DNA from: Aldehydirespirator sp965220345
Lineage (GTDB): Bacteria > Actinomycetota > Acidimicrobiia > Acidimicrobiales > Aldehydirespiratoraceae
Reading direction: 5' to 3'
Length of the DNA stretch: 64,000 nucleotides
NCBI GenBank assembly: GCA_965220345.1
Contig: OZ244822.1
Span: 310,001-374,000, forward strand
The stretch's first letter is position 1. Every line of letters begins with the position of its first letter. A program made the translations under genes and the position numbers. The notes under the pieces are model-generated. The model did not search any database. It worked only from the letters and a program-made list of their open reading frames with translations, and was not told the origin of the DNA. This document shows positions 43,748 to 52,402 of this stretch, piece after piece.

Positions 43748-45501
43748 GCGAAAACTTGAGCGAACCAAAAACACAAAGCGAAAACTTGAGCGAACCAAAA
43801 ACACAAAGCGAAAACTTGAGCGAACCAAAAACACAAAGCGAAAACTTGAGCGAACCAAAAACACAAAGCGAAAACTTGAGCGAACCAAAAACACAAAGCG
43901 AAAACTTGAGCGAACCAAAAACACAAAGCGAAAACTTGAGCGAACCAAAAACACAAAGCGAACCGGCGACGGGTCGAACATCTAGACGCAGAGGCGGCGG
44001 CAGAGCCGGTCGGCAAGTCGCCAGATCATCTCCTGCGGCATCTTCGCCGTATCTGCTAAGGCGTTTACCTCCAGTGGACATCCTTGACGACGACAGCCTT
44101 GCGCTGATCGAACGCAACGCCGAAACGATCCTGTCAGAGGTGGGCATCGCTTTCCAGGATTTTCCTGCAGCCTTAGATTTATGGCGCGACGCAGGTGCCG
44201 ATATCGACGGTGAGCTTGTGAAGTTCCCGCCGGGCATGTGCCGTCAGATCATCACCGACAACGCCCCCGAGGTTTACACACAGCACGCACGCAATCCGGC
44301 TCGCAGCGTGCAGGTGGGTGGTAACGCCACCGTTTTTGCTCCTAATTACGGGTCACCTTTCGTGATGGATCTCGACAACGGCCGTCGCTACGCCACGCTG
44401 GAGGACTTCCGCAACGTGGTGAAGCTCACCTACTCTCTACCTCAGTTGCATCACAGCGGAGGCACTGTGTGCGAACCGGTGGACGTACCGGTCAACAAAC
44501 GCCACCTCGACATGGTGTATGCCCATATCCGCTACAGCGACAAGCCGTTCATGGGTTCGGTGACCGCAGCTGAGCGAGCCACTGACTCTATTGAGATGGC
44601 TCGGATCGCTTTCGGCGGTGATTTAGCGGATCGCACGGTGATGACCTCGTTGATCAACGCGTCTTCGCCGTTGCGCTGGGATGCCACCATGCTGGGAGCA
44701 GCCACCAACTACGCCCGTGCTAATCAGGCTTGCGTGATTAGCCCGTTCATTCTGGCCGGGGCGATGGCACCGGTGACAGTGGCCGGGCTAGCCGCTCAGG
44801 CTCTAGCTGAAGCGCTTTCGGGCATGGCTTATTTGCAGTTAGTGCGACCGGGTGCACCGATGGTGTTCGGCACGTTCGCCTCGTCAATGTCGATGGCCAC
44901 GGGAGCCCCCACTTTCGGCACACCCGAAGCCGGTCAGGCGATCTACGTGATGGCTTCACTGGCTCGACGTCTGGGTGTGCCGTTTCGTTCGGGTGGGCAG
45001 TTCACCGCCTCGAAGCTGCCCGACGCGCAAGCCGCATATGAATCCGCTAACACCCTGTTGCCGACCATGCAGGCAGGAGTCAACTTCGTGCTTCATGCTG
45101 CTGGCTGGCAGGAGGGCGGACTGGCGCTGGGTTACGAGAAGCTGATACTTGACGCTGATCAGCTCGGTGCTATGGAGGTGCTAGCACGGGGTGTGGACGT
45201 TAGCGACAACGGCCAAGCGATGCAGTCCTTTTTTGACAATCCTCACGGCGAGCATTTTTTGGGCACCCAGCACACGCTGGCCAACTTTGAAACAGCTTTC
45301 TGGCGCTCAGACATAGCCGACTGTTCCAGCTATGAGCAGTGGCTTGAGGAAGGTTCGCTTAGCGCCGCCGACCGAGCCAACACCCGTTGGAAGCAGCTTT
45401 TGGCCGACTACGAACCGCCACCCATTGACGACTCTGTAGATGAAGAGTTGCGCAACTATGTGGCGAGACGCAAAGCCGAAATGCCTGACGAGATCGGCTA
45501 A
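43744..45501 (+). CDS. MttB-family (non-pyrrolysine) trimethylamine/quaternary-amine methyltransferase
   Basis: 585-residue substrate methyltransferase. The first 71 residues are M plus seven perfect copies of SENLSEPKTQ, then a basic linker, then the MttB barrel (RNAETILSEVGIAF, GTVCEPVDVPVNKRH, MTSLINASSPLRWDATMLG, PTFGTPEAGQAIYVMASLAR, GYEKLILDADQLGAM). There is no in-frame amber codon, so it lacks pyrrolysine and belongs with MtgB-type enzymes, some of which act on glycine betaine. GTG at 43744 overlaps the preceding stop. The repeat is disordered and dispensable-looking, since homologues start near the barrel. Confidence 0.9.
   Translation: MSENLSEPKTQSENLSEPKTQSENLSEPKTQSENLSEPKTQSENLSEPKTQSENLSEPKTQSENLSEPKTQSEPATGRTSRRRGGGRAGRQVARSSPAASSPYLLRRLPPVDILDDDSLALIERNAETILSEVGIAFQDFPAALDLWRDAGADIDGELVKFPPGMCRQIITDNAPEVYTQHARNPARSVQVGGNATVFAPNYGSPFVMDLDNGRRYATLEDFRNVVKLTYSLPQLHHSGGTVCEPVDVPVNKRHLDMVYAHIRYSDKPFMGSVTAAERATDSIEMARIAFGGDLADRTVMTSLINASSPLRWDATMLGAATNYARANQACVISPFILAGAMAPVTVAGLAAQALAEALSGMAYLQLVRPGAPMVFGTFASSMSMATGAPTFGTPEAGQAIYVMASLARRLGVPFRSGGQFTASKLPDAQAAYESANTLLPTMQAGVNFVLHAAGWQEGGLALGYEKLILDADQLGAMEVLARGVDVSDNGQAMQSFFDNPHGEHFLGTQHTLANFETAFWRSDIADCSSYEQWLEEGSLSAADRANTRWKQLLADYEPPPIDDSVDEELRNYVARRKAEMPDEIG
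43747..43956 (+). repeat. Seven perfect 30-bp tandem repeats inside the MttB-like coding region
   Basis: The unit AGCGAAAACTTGAGCGAACC-AAAAACACAA is repeated seven times without a mismatch. Thirty bp is ten codons, so changes in copy number keep the frame. Each unit itself holds two AGCGAA half-motifs. The identity of the copies suggests recent expansion. Antisense frames across it are open only because of the repeat. Confidence 0.97.
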
Positions 45502-45544
45502 CTGTTGCTTCGCTCAAAACAGTGCTTGAGCAAGACCGCGACTT

Positions 45545-45567
45545 GAGCCTCTTAGTGGCTCGGTTTT
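45545..45567 (+). terminator. Rho-independent terminator after the corrinoid operon
   Basis: GAGCC (45545-45549), a 7-nt loop, GGCTC (45557-45561), then GGTTTT. It is a short but complete stem with a T-run, 43 bp past the MttB-like stop. It may also serve the converging hypothetical gene from the other side. Confidence 0.5.
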
Positions 45568-45931
45568 AGCTTGCGATTGAGACGTTCTCAGGCTGAGGAC
45601 GATCCGGCAGACGCAGACCGATCAGCTCACCAGCGGCGTGCAGCTCAAAATGCCAGACATCAACGTCGTCAGGGCTGCTCTGACGCAGTGAGGTGACCGC
45701 ATGCCAGATAGCGAGCCGTGCCGCATGGGCTGTGGTTTCTGGCGATTCCGAAGCACGCGACACTGCGGCGTAGCCAGCGGAGATGCCTGCGTAGACATCG
45801 CTATGAACTGCCACTGATGCGGCTGCCCACTCTGCGAGAGCCCGCAGAACTCGTGGCCGTGATCGGTTGATGGGGTCTTCAAATATTGCTACCACCCAGG
45901 CATGCCATGCCGATGAGCCTCGTTCCACCAT
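45566..45931 (-). CDS. Hypothetical protein, 121 residues
   Basis: Small Ala/Ser-rich, helical, cytoplasmic-looking protein (WAAASVAVHSDVYAGISAGY..., DVDVWHFELHAAGELIGLRL). No signal peptide, membrane segment or known motif is seen. GTG/ATG-type start near 45931 with codon use like its neighbours. It lies 33 bp downstream of the MFS gene on the same strand and is probably co-transcribed with it. Function unknown. Confidence 0.55.
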   Translation of the reverse strand: MVERGSSAWHAWVVAIFEDPINRSRPRVLRALAEWAAASVAVHSDVYAGISAGYAAVSRASESPETTAHAARLAIWHAVTSLRQSSPDDVDVWHFELHAAGELIGLRLPDRPQPENVSIAS

Positions 45932-45964
45932 TTTTCCTCTGCCTTCTGGCGATTGCCTTTTCGA

Positions 45965-47365
45965 TCAATCGCCTGCTGCTGAATTTTCCGACGAACTCTC
46001 TTGCGGAGCACCCGGACCCGAACTTTGCTTTGAGGCTAGCCCCATAGCGCCGCGCTTCATCGCCCGCGGTGCTCTGGGGCGACGCAGCAGGTGAGCCGCC
46101 ACCGCCGAAGCCCGCAACGGCCAAGGATCGAAAGTGCCCTGCTCGTCCACCGGCATAGGCGGTCGGGTGAACATTCGGTAAAGCGTGTAGAGGACGATCA
46201 CGACGTGACAGAAGATCAAAACCCCAAAATATGCCCAGGGCGCTATCAACGCCATCAGCAAACCACCTAGCGTCGGCCCTATCACTGCACCGACACCGCC
46301 GAGTCGCACAATTGACGCGCTAGCACCAGTCAACTGCGAAGCCGAGACGCTGTCAGCTGTGGTGGCAACCGCCAGCGAATAAAGCGGGAAGGTAGCACCG
46401 CCGTGTATCAACATGAGTAGCAAAGACAACGGCGATCCCACCGACACAAGCAAATGCAGCGCAGCTGCACCGGCTGCGACCAGAGCGGTCACGAGGATCA
46501 CGTAACGGCGCGGCACCCGATCTGAGGCTGTGCCGACAAGCCACTGGAACACGACTGATCCCACCATGGAGGAAGCCACGAAAAGCGAGATGCGCGTGTT
46601 GGACAAACCTTCCGCGGCGGCGTAAAAGGCACCCAGCCCCAGCAGGCAACCGTGCGCTACACCCACCCAGAACGCCGTGAGCAGACCCAAGGGCACGATC
46701 TTCATCAGCTTGCGCACCGATACGGGTTCGGGCACCACTAGCGGTGGCGCTGTCGACGCCGAGAGCACCACCGGAACAAGCGCCAGAGATATAAGAGCTG
46801 AAGCCACCACGAACAGTTTGAAACCGTCAGGGTCGGCTAAGTTCAAAAGCAGCTGTCCCAAGCCCATCCCGCCCATGGTCACTATCATGTAGCGAGACAG
46901 CATCCGCCCTCGGGTAGCGTTGGTGGCCATGTCGTTGAGCCACGACTCGACAGTGACCAGAAGGCCAGCCAGGCACAAGCCAAAAGCCAGCCTAAGCAGC
47001 GCCCACGAAACCGGATGAACCCACAACAGATGAACGAGTGCGGCTGCTGAACCCACCGAAGACAAAGCCGCGAAGACTCGAATGTGACCCACTGAGGCAA
47101 TGAAATGTTCGGCTGCCCTGGTGCCAAACAGAAAGCCCAGGAAGTAGGCGGCCATCATCAATCCAGTGGCGGTCAGCCCGAAGCCTTCCAGTTCGGCGCG
47201 CACACCCAGAACCACACGCAAAAGCCCGTTGCAGCACATCACCAACGCCACGCCGACCATTAGCGACCTGACCGCAGCGAAACTGTCGCGCCGCGGTTCA
47301 ATCCATGGCCCGCCCGTCAACCCCTCGTCGCTGGGCTCAGGCTGCACCACGGCACCGGAGGTCAC
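45965..47365 (-). CDS. Major facilitator superfamily transporter
   Basis: 466-residue integral membrane protein with about 12 hydrophobic segments, soluble N- and C-terminal tails, and an MFS-like loop (FLFGTRAAEHFIASVGHIRV, similar to the motif A region). VESWLNDMATNATRGRMLSR is a conserved loop of the YfcJ/UMF1-like sugar or drug exporter-type group. Substrate not assignable. It is the first of two genes reading leftwards toward the corrinoid operon terminator. Confidence 0.88.
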   Translation of the reverse strand: MTSGAVVQPEPSDEGLTGGPWIEPRRDSFAAVRSLMVGVALVMCCNGLLRVVLGVRAELEGFGLTATGLMMAAYFLGFLFGTRAAEHFIASVGHIRVFAALSSVGSAAALVHLLWVHPVSWALLRLAFGLCLAGLLVTVESWLNDMATNATRGRMLSRYMIVTMGGMGLGQLLLNLADPDGFKLFVVASALISLALVPVVLSASTAPPLVVPEPVSVRKLMKIVPLGLLTAFWVGVAHGCLLGLGAFYAAAEGLSNTRISLFVASSMVGSVVFQWLVGTASDRVPRRYVILVTALVAAGAAALHLLVSVGSPLSLLLMLIHGGATFPLYSLAVATTADSVSASQLTGASASIVRLGGVGAVIGPTLGGLLMALIAPWAYFGVLIFCHVVIVLYTLYRMFTRPPMPVDEQGTFDPWPLRASAVAAHLLRRPRAPRAMKRGAMGLASKQSSGPGAPQESSSENSAAGD

Positions 47366-47419
47366 GTCGGGATCGTAGTAGCTGATCGCTACCGCAGGCG
47401 CAGAAATTCAGACAAAAAT

Positions 47420-48223
47420 TCAGACACGCAACAAAGCTGCTCTTATGGCCTCACGAACGGCTGCGGGATTCTCTGACTGCATGAAATGACCCACCCGATC
47501 AAGACGCACTACGTTGACAAAACTTTCCCCGAAAGCGTCGATTAATGGCTGGGCTGCACGGTTGGGTGTCATCTTGTCTTCGCTGCCTAGCACTAGCGTG
47601 ACCGGGCATTTCACCTGAGCTGCTGCAACTTCGGCACCGTCATAAGCATCACATGCTGCTAGGTCGTTGGCTAGCACTCCTGGACGACAACGCTCCAGCA
47701 GTGAGAGGTTGGCACCAACCAGCCACATACCGGGCGAAGCATGTCCACCTGTGTGAGCCCTGCTGCCGATACCCCACGAGGTGATGAGCTGGCTGGCGAG
47801 CGGCTCATTGTTAGTCGCGGCGGCTTGTAGCGCGGGATGCACTGGCATTGCTGCGCCAACACCGAGCAGTATGAGCGAACAGGCTACTTCGGGGCGTTGT
47901 GCGGCTGCTTCCAAAGCCGCGAGACTGCCCATTGAGTGCCCCAGCAGATGTGCTGGTGCTAAACCCAGTGCCTCCACCGTTTCGGCAAGCCAGTCCCCCA
48001 TCTCGGTGATGCTGCCCAATGGGACACCGTCGCTGCCGCCATGCCCGGGCAGATCTAAAGCAGCCACCCGCCAGCCGTGATGGGCTATCCATCGAGTCTG
48101 AAGTTGCCATGTTGTGCGATCACAGCCCGCTCCATGCACCAGCACCACCGCAGGCTCGTCGCCGTTGATGCTTCTACCGCCAGTGGCGTAGCGCACCCGC
48201 TTGCCATTTATCAGCGACTCCAT
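47420..48223 (-). CDS. Alpha/beta-hydrolase
   Basis: 267-residue hydrolase. The catalytic triad is visible: Ser in GHSMGSLAAL (nucleophile elbow), Asp in LGSEDKMTP and His in RVGHFMQSE. The oxyanion region is VLVHGAGCDRTTWQLQTR. The family includes esterases, lactonases and C-C bond hydrolases, and the substrate cannot be set. ATG at 48223. It lies 105 bp downstream of the metY-like gene on the same strand and may be transcribed with it. Confidence 0.9.
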   Translation of the reverse strand: MESLINGKRVRYATGGRSINGDEPAVVLVHGAGCDRTTWQLQTRWIAHHGWRVAALDLPGHGGSDGVPLGSITEMGDWLAETVEALGLAPAHLLGHSMGSLAALEAAAQRPEVACSLILLGVGAAMPVHPALQAAATNNEPLASQLITSWGIGSRAHTGGHASPGMWLVGANLSLLERCRPGVLANDLAACDAYDGAEVAAAQVKCPVTLVLGSEDKMTPNRAAQPLIDAFGESFVNVVRLDRVGHFMQSENPAAVREAIRAALLRV

Positions 48224-48327
48224 GGTGTCTCAGCTTTCTTAGCTTTCGGAGCTGCCAGTCTCGATCAAGCTGTGTTGTGCGCTCATGGTCGCTGCGCTCA
48301 CAGGCCTCCCAAAGCTCTGGTTGCTGT

Positions 48328-49623
48328 TCATGGTCGCTGCGAGGCTTTGAGTGCTCGCTGTAGGTCTTCGATGATGTCTTGAGGGTCTTCCAAACCGACC
48401 GAGATTCTCACTAGATCCTCCCCTACTCCTGCGGCTTGCAGGGCTTCGGTTGACATTTGCTGATGTGTGGTGCTTGCAGGGTGGATCAGCAAGGTTTTGG
48501 CATCGCCTACATTGGCTAGATGCGAAGCTAGGCGAAGCGCAGAAATGAGCTTGGCACCCGCTTCACGCCCTCCAGCAATGCCGAAACTCAAGATAGCACC
48601 AGCGCCTTTCGGATAAAGGACTGCAGCTAGTTCATGATCGCGATGATCTGGCCTCGACGGATGAGAAACCCAGGTCACTGCGTCGTTGGTTGCCAGCGCT
48701 TCGGCCACGAGCTCGGTGTTAGAAACATGACGTTGCATCCTGACAGGCAGAGTCTCTATGCCTTGCAGTATCTGGAAAGCGTTGGCTGGGCTCATGCAGG
48801 CACCGAAATCGCGCAGGCCTTCGGCTCGGGCACGGCTGATGAACGCCGCCGGACCGAACTCGTCGCTGAAGCTGATGCCGTGATAACCGTCGTAGGGTTC
48901 GGTAATCGTGGGAAACAGTCCTGAGGTGTCCCAGTCGAAACGGCCAGAGTCAACTACAACGCCGCCGATAGCTACACCGTGACCACCCAAAAATTTGGTG
49001 GCCGAATGCATCACTATGTCGGCACCATGCTCAAAAGGTCGGATCAGATACGGTGTCGAGAAGGTGGCATCCACCATCAACGGCAGACCGCTGTTGTGAG
49101 CCACTTCTGCTACTGCGGCGATGTCGAGAACCTCAATGCCAGGATTGCCGAGCGTCTCCGCGAAAACCAAGCGAGTCTGCGGAGTGATCGCGGCTGCGAA
49201 GTCTTCTGGTCGGCGGGGATCCGCGAAAGTGGTAGTGATGCCAAAACGCGGCAGGGTTAGGTTCAACATGTTGTGGGTGCCGCCGTAGATGTTGCGACTA
49301 GCCACTATGTGTCCGCCGGTGCCCATAAGGGTGGCTACCGCCAAAAAGAAGGCCGCTTGGCCACTAGCGGTTGCCACTGAACCAACTCCGCCTTCTAGGG
49401 CTGCGATCCGTTCCTCGAGCACTGCCACCGTGGGATTAGAGATCCGAGAGTAGATGTGTCCCGGGATTTCGAGATTGAACAAACCGGCGGCGTGTTCGGT
49501 GTCTTCGAAGGAGTATGAGGTCGTGAAATAGATTGGCACCGCTCGGGCACCGGTGGCGGGATCGCTCTGCTGTCCAGCATGAAGGCTGAGCGTGTCGAAG
49601 CGCAGGAAGTCGGGCTCGGCCAT
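48328..49623 (-). CDS. O-acetylhomoserine/O-succinylhomoserine sulfhydrylase (Cys/Met metabolism PLP enzyme)
   Basis: 431-residue PLP enzyme of the cystathionine gamma-synthase family. The long form with LSLHAGQQSDPATGARAVPI, YSRISNPTVAVLEERIAALEGG, and the PLP lysine in MHSATKFLGGHG points to MetY (O-acetylhomoserine + sulfide to homocysteine). C-terminal SVGLEDPQDIIEDL is family-typical. It could supply homocysteine for methionine synthesis, which would link it to methyl-THF made by the nearby operon; that link is inference. ATG at 49623. Confidence 0.92.
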   Translation of the reverse strand: MAEPDFLRFDTLSLHAGQQSDPATGARAVPIYFTTSYSFEDTEHAAGLFNLEIPGHIYSRISNPTVAVLEERIAALEGGVGSVATASGQAAFFLAVATLMGTGGHIVASRNIYGGTHNMLNLTLPRFGITTTFADPRRPEDFAAAITPQTRLVFAETLGNPGIEVLDIAAVAEVAHNSGLPLMVDATFSTPYLIRPFEHGADIVMHSATKFLGGHGVAIGGVVVDSGRFDWDTSGLFPTITEPYDGYHGISFSDEFGPAAFISRARAEGLRDFGACMSPANAFQILQGIETLPVRMQRHVSNTELVAEALATNDAVTWVSHPSRPDHRDHELAAVLYPKGAGAILSFGIAGGREAGAKLISALRLASHLANVGDAKTLLIHPASTTHQQMSTEALQAAGVGEDLVRISVGLEDPQDIIEDLQRALKASQRP

Positions 49624-49748
49624 GTCAACGATGCTAGAGGCAACGACCTTTCGCTAGCCCACTATCGCGCTGCGCTGCGCTGTCTCTGTGCTGTCACTGT
49701 ATAGTCACGCCGCGCTGACGCTGTAGTGGCTGTGCAGTCTCACTGGCG

Positions 49749-51434
49749 TTACTCGGCTCGGTAGAACTCCACCGGCTCAGCCGCTGCAGGAGTGTTACCC
49801 AGGATCAAATCCGCGGCTTTTTCGGCCAGCATCATCACTGGTGCATAAATGTTGCCGTTGGTCACATAAGGCATCGACGAAGCGTCCACCACTCGCAGAC
49901 CTTCAGTGTCGTGAACCGCTAGTGAGTCTGGGTGCAGAGCCGAATCGGTTCCGAGCCCCATACGGACAGTGCAAGAGGGATGCAAAGCCGTTTCGGCATC
50001 GCGTCGCACCCAGTCGAGGATCTCGTCGTCGCTGCTGACCGCTGACCCAGGCGACACTTCGCCGCCGTTGAAGGGTTCCATAGCTAGCTGGTTGAGGATA
50101 CGGCGGGCGTGGCTGATGGCTTCCACCCATTCGCGGCGATCCTCTTCAGTGGAGAGATAGTTGAAACGAAGCGCTGGCTTGACGCTGGGGTCATCCGACA
50201 CGATCTGCACAGTGCCACGAGAGTTGCTGTACATGGGGCCGACATGCACCTGATAGCCGTGACCGCCGACGGGGGTGGTGCCGTCGTAACGCACCGCAAT
50301 AGGCAAAAAGTGAAACATCAGGTTCGGATAAGCCACTTCAGGGTTGCTGCGGATGAAGCCGCCAGCCTCAAAATGGTTGGTTGCCGCCGGGCCACGGCGT
50401 GCTAGCCACTGCAAGCCGATCCAGGGACGGCGCCATTTGGCGAGATTCGGTTGCATCGACACGGGCTGCTTGCAGGCGTATTGCACATAAACCTCAAGAT
50501 GGTCTTGCAGGTTGGCTCCCACTGCGGGAACGTCAGCCACGACGTTGATGCCGTGACGCTTTAGCAGGTCAGCAGGGCCTACACCGCTGAGTTGCAGAAG
50601 CTGTGGTGAGTTGATGGCACCACCGCAGCAGATCACTTCCCCAGCACCGACAGTGACATTGCGACTGCGGCCACCTTTGCTGTAGGTAACACCGACGGCT
50701 CGGTTTCCTTTGAACAGGATTTTGGTGGTGAGAGCCCTGGTTATGAGATCAAGGTTGGGTCGCTTCAGCACTGGATGCAGGTAAGCCACTGAAGCGCTGA
50801 GGCGCCGACCACGGTGAACGTTTCGATCAAAGGCTGCGAAACCTTCTTGGCGGTAACCGTTGACATCGGCTGTGCGGGCATGTCCAGCTTGTTCGGTGGC
50901 TTGCAGGAACGCCTCAAACAGCGGGTTCGTGGCCGGGCCGCGCTCAAGCACTAGGGGGCCTTGGTGGCCACGGTAGGTGCCTGTGACGCGGCTGTCCGGC
51001 GAAGCGCTGTGGTCGTCGCCAGCGAGGCAGTTCTCCATGCGTTTGAAATACGGCAAACAGTGGGCGTAGTCCCAGCGCTGCATTCCTTCGTCGGCGGCCC
51101 AGCGCTCATAGTCGAGCGGGTTGCCTCGCTGGAAGATCATCCCGTTAATACTTGAGGAACCGCCGAGCACTTTGCCGCGGGCGTGATAGACACGGCGACC
51201 GCCCATGTGAGGTTCAGGCTCGGAGTTGTATTGCCAGTCATAGAAACGGTTGCCGATAGGGAACGACAGTGCCGCTGGCATATGGATATAGACATCGAAA
51301 CGCCAGTCGCGCCGACCGGCCTCTATCACCAGAACTGATGTCGCTGGGTCTGCGCTCAGGCGATTAGCGAGAGCACAACCAGCCGAACCGCCACCGACGA
51401 TCACATAGTCGTAGCTGCGTTCATGATCTGCCAT
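49749..51434 (-). CDS. GMC oxidoreductase, choline-dehydrogenase-like
   Basis: 561-residue FAD enzyme of the glucose-methanol-choline family. FAD site YDYVIVGGGSAGCALANRLS; GMC signatures HARGKVLGGSSSINGMIFQR and GAINSPQLLQLSGVGP; C-terminal catalytic region LHPSCTVRMG and VVDASSMPYVTNGNIYAPVM. The pattern is close to choline dehydrogenase (BetA). ATG at 51434 is preceded by GAGGT; the longer frame to 51458 is less likely. If it oxidises choline, it would yield betaine aldehyde and then glycine betaine, a plausible substrate of the MttB-like system 4 kb away. No betB is in view. Confidence 0.9.
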   Translation of the reverse strand: MADHERSYDYVIVGGGSAGCALANRLSADPATSVLVIEAGRRDWRFDVYIHMPAALSFPIGNRFYDWQYNSEPEPHMGGRRVYHARGKVLGGSSSINGMIFQRGNPLDYERWAADEGMQRWDYAHCLPYFKRMENCLAGDDHSASPDSRVTGTYRGHQGPLVLERGPATNPLFEAFLQATEQAGHARTADVNGYRQEGFAAFDRNVHRGRRLSASVAYLHPVLKRPNLDLITRALTTKILFKGNRAVGVTYSKGGRSRNVTVGAGEVICCGGAINSPQLLQLSGVGPADLLKRHGINVVADVPAVGANLQDHLEVYVQYACKQPVSMQPNLAKWRRPWIGLQWLARRGPAATNHFEAGGFIRSNPEVAYPNLMFHFLPIAVRYDGTTPVGGHGYQVHVGPMYSNSRGTVQIVSDDPSVKPALRFNYLSTEEDRREWVEAISHARRILNQLAMEPFNGGEVSPGSAVSSDDEILDWVRRDAETALHPSCTVRMGLGTDSALHPDSLAVHDTEGLRVVDASSMPYVTNGNIYAPVMMLAEKAADLILGNTPAAAEPVEFYRAE

Positions 51435-51552
51435 TAATACCTCACGCTCACTTCGCATCGAGACGCTAACCGCCCCGTGCTATTGCAGTCGCGACCTTAC
51501 CGCTGCAATCCCTGCCGATAGCACAATGGAACCCCAACCACATGCCCCTATC

Positions 51553-51732
51553 GACTCGTATTATCGGTGCATGGACCCCGTTATCCATGACACTGTCACG
51601 CTTCGCCACTTCGCAGCTGTGGGGCGCTTGGATATTCTTCAGGACTGCATGGCCATCTCCCAGAGCCCCGATGGACTCAAGGAATCCGCTCTGAAATCAA
51701 AGCCCCGACTACTTCGACTGCTGATCAGTGTC
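51553..51732 (+). pseudogene. PIN-like toxin gene remnant, copy 1 (frameshift plus internal deletion)
   Basis: Starts MDPVIHDTVTLRHFAAVGRL, like the fuller copy at 60231. Compared with that copy, one C is missing in the stretch before GGCCATCTCC, shifting the frame away from HLPEPRWTQG. All sequence from the codons after SEIKA to the final PDYFDY codons is deleted; the junction is at a shared AAGCC. The 51435-51821 stretch holds nothing else. Confidence 0.8.
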
Positions 51733-51821
51733 GACGCTCGGGTTGTGATGCCAGCCTTAGAAACGGTTGCAGACCCATAAAGAGAGCATAGCTTAGCATT
51801 AATTGCAGAAATCTGTACATT

Positions 51822-52100
51822 ATGGCTATGAATTCACAAAGCCTCACCACTGCGACTACTGCCCCACTAACCGATGTGCGACGCGACCTGAGCGAAATCA
51901 TTGATGACATAGAGCGTACAGGTGCGGAGTTCGTAGTGACCAAACACGGCAGGCCGGTCGCAGCCATAGTGCCCCACGACGAGTTAGAAGCCCTGCTAGA
52001 GACCCTGAACATTCTTTCTGACCCCGAAACCATGGACGCTATTGAGCAAGGCGAAGCCGAAATCGCTGCAAACGATCTCGTCGATCTCAACGACATCTGA
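51822..52100 (+). CDS. RelB/Phd-family antitoxin
   Basis: 92-residue antitoxin with a Phd/YefM-type fold: TDVRRDLSEIIDDIERTGAE followed by FVVTKHGRPVAAIVPHDELE. The acidic tail (AEIAANDLVDLNDI) would wrap the toxin. ATG at 51822. The RelE-type toxin starts 4 bp after its stop, forming a two-gene operon that appears intact. Confidence 0.92.
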   Translation: MAMNSQSLTTATTAPLTDVRRDLSEIIDDIERTGAEFVVTKHGRPVAAIVPHDELEALLETLNILSDPETMDAIEQGEAEIAANDLVDLNDI

Positions 52101-52104
52101 CCTA

Positions 52105-52347
52105 GTGCCACAACTAACCCGATCTGCCCACAAAGACCTCCAGCGTCTTCCAGAGCCATTGCGAAACAGAGCCAAAGAGATCATCGGCAAACTCGACAAA
52201 GAACCTGCTCTAGGAAAGCGACTGCGTGGCAGACTAGAAGGCAAACGCTCGGTTCGTCTGGGACGATCTCACCGCATCATCTATACGTCTGTCTGCGACA
52301 AGATCATCGTCATAGCCGTCAAACAACGCAAAGATGCCTACCGATAA
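52105..52347 (+). CDS. RelE/ParE-family toxin
   Basis: 80-residue toxin: VPQLTRSAHKDLQRLPEPLR, then RLRGRLEGKRSVRLGRSHRI and IYTSVCDKIIVIAVKQRKDA. This is the compact RelE fold with its basic cleft. GTG at 52105 directly after the antitoxin is chosen; the longer frame would overlap it. RelE toxins cleave mRNA on the ribosome. Confidence 0.9.
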   Translation: MPQLTRSAHKDLQRLPEPLRNRAKEIIGKLDKEPALGKRLRGRLEGKRSVRLGRSHRIIYTSVCDKIIVIAVKQRKDAYR

Positions 52348-52402
52348 TTACGCCTTTCGGTGATCAGTTCTGAGACTGACCGTCGCGGCTGGGCCGATGT
52401 CG

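Noticed and set aside
43560..44237. Long minus-strand frames across the 30-bp repeats
   Set aside because: The repeat unit is a multiple of three, so several frames stay open by construction. The plus-strand frame alone leads into the MttB domain.
48328..49623. Assigning the PLP enzyme to cystathionine gamma-lyase
   Set aside because: Length and the LHAGQ...YSRISNPT pattern fit O-acetylhomoserine sulfhydrylases better.
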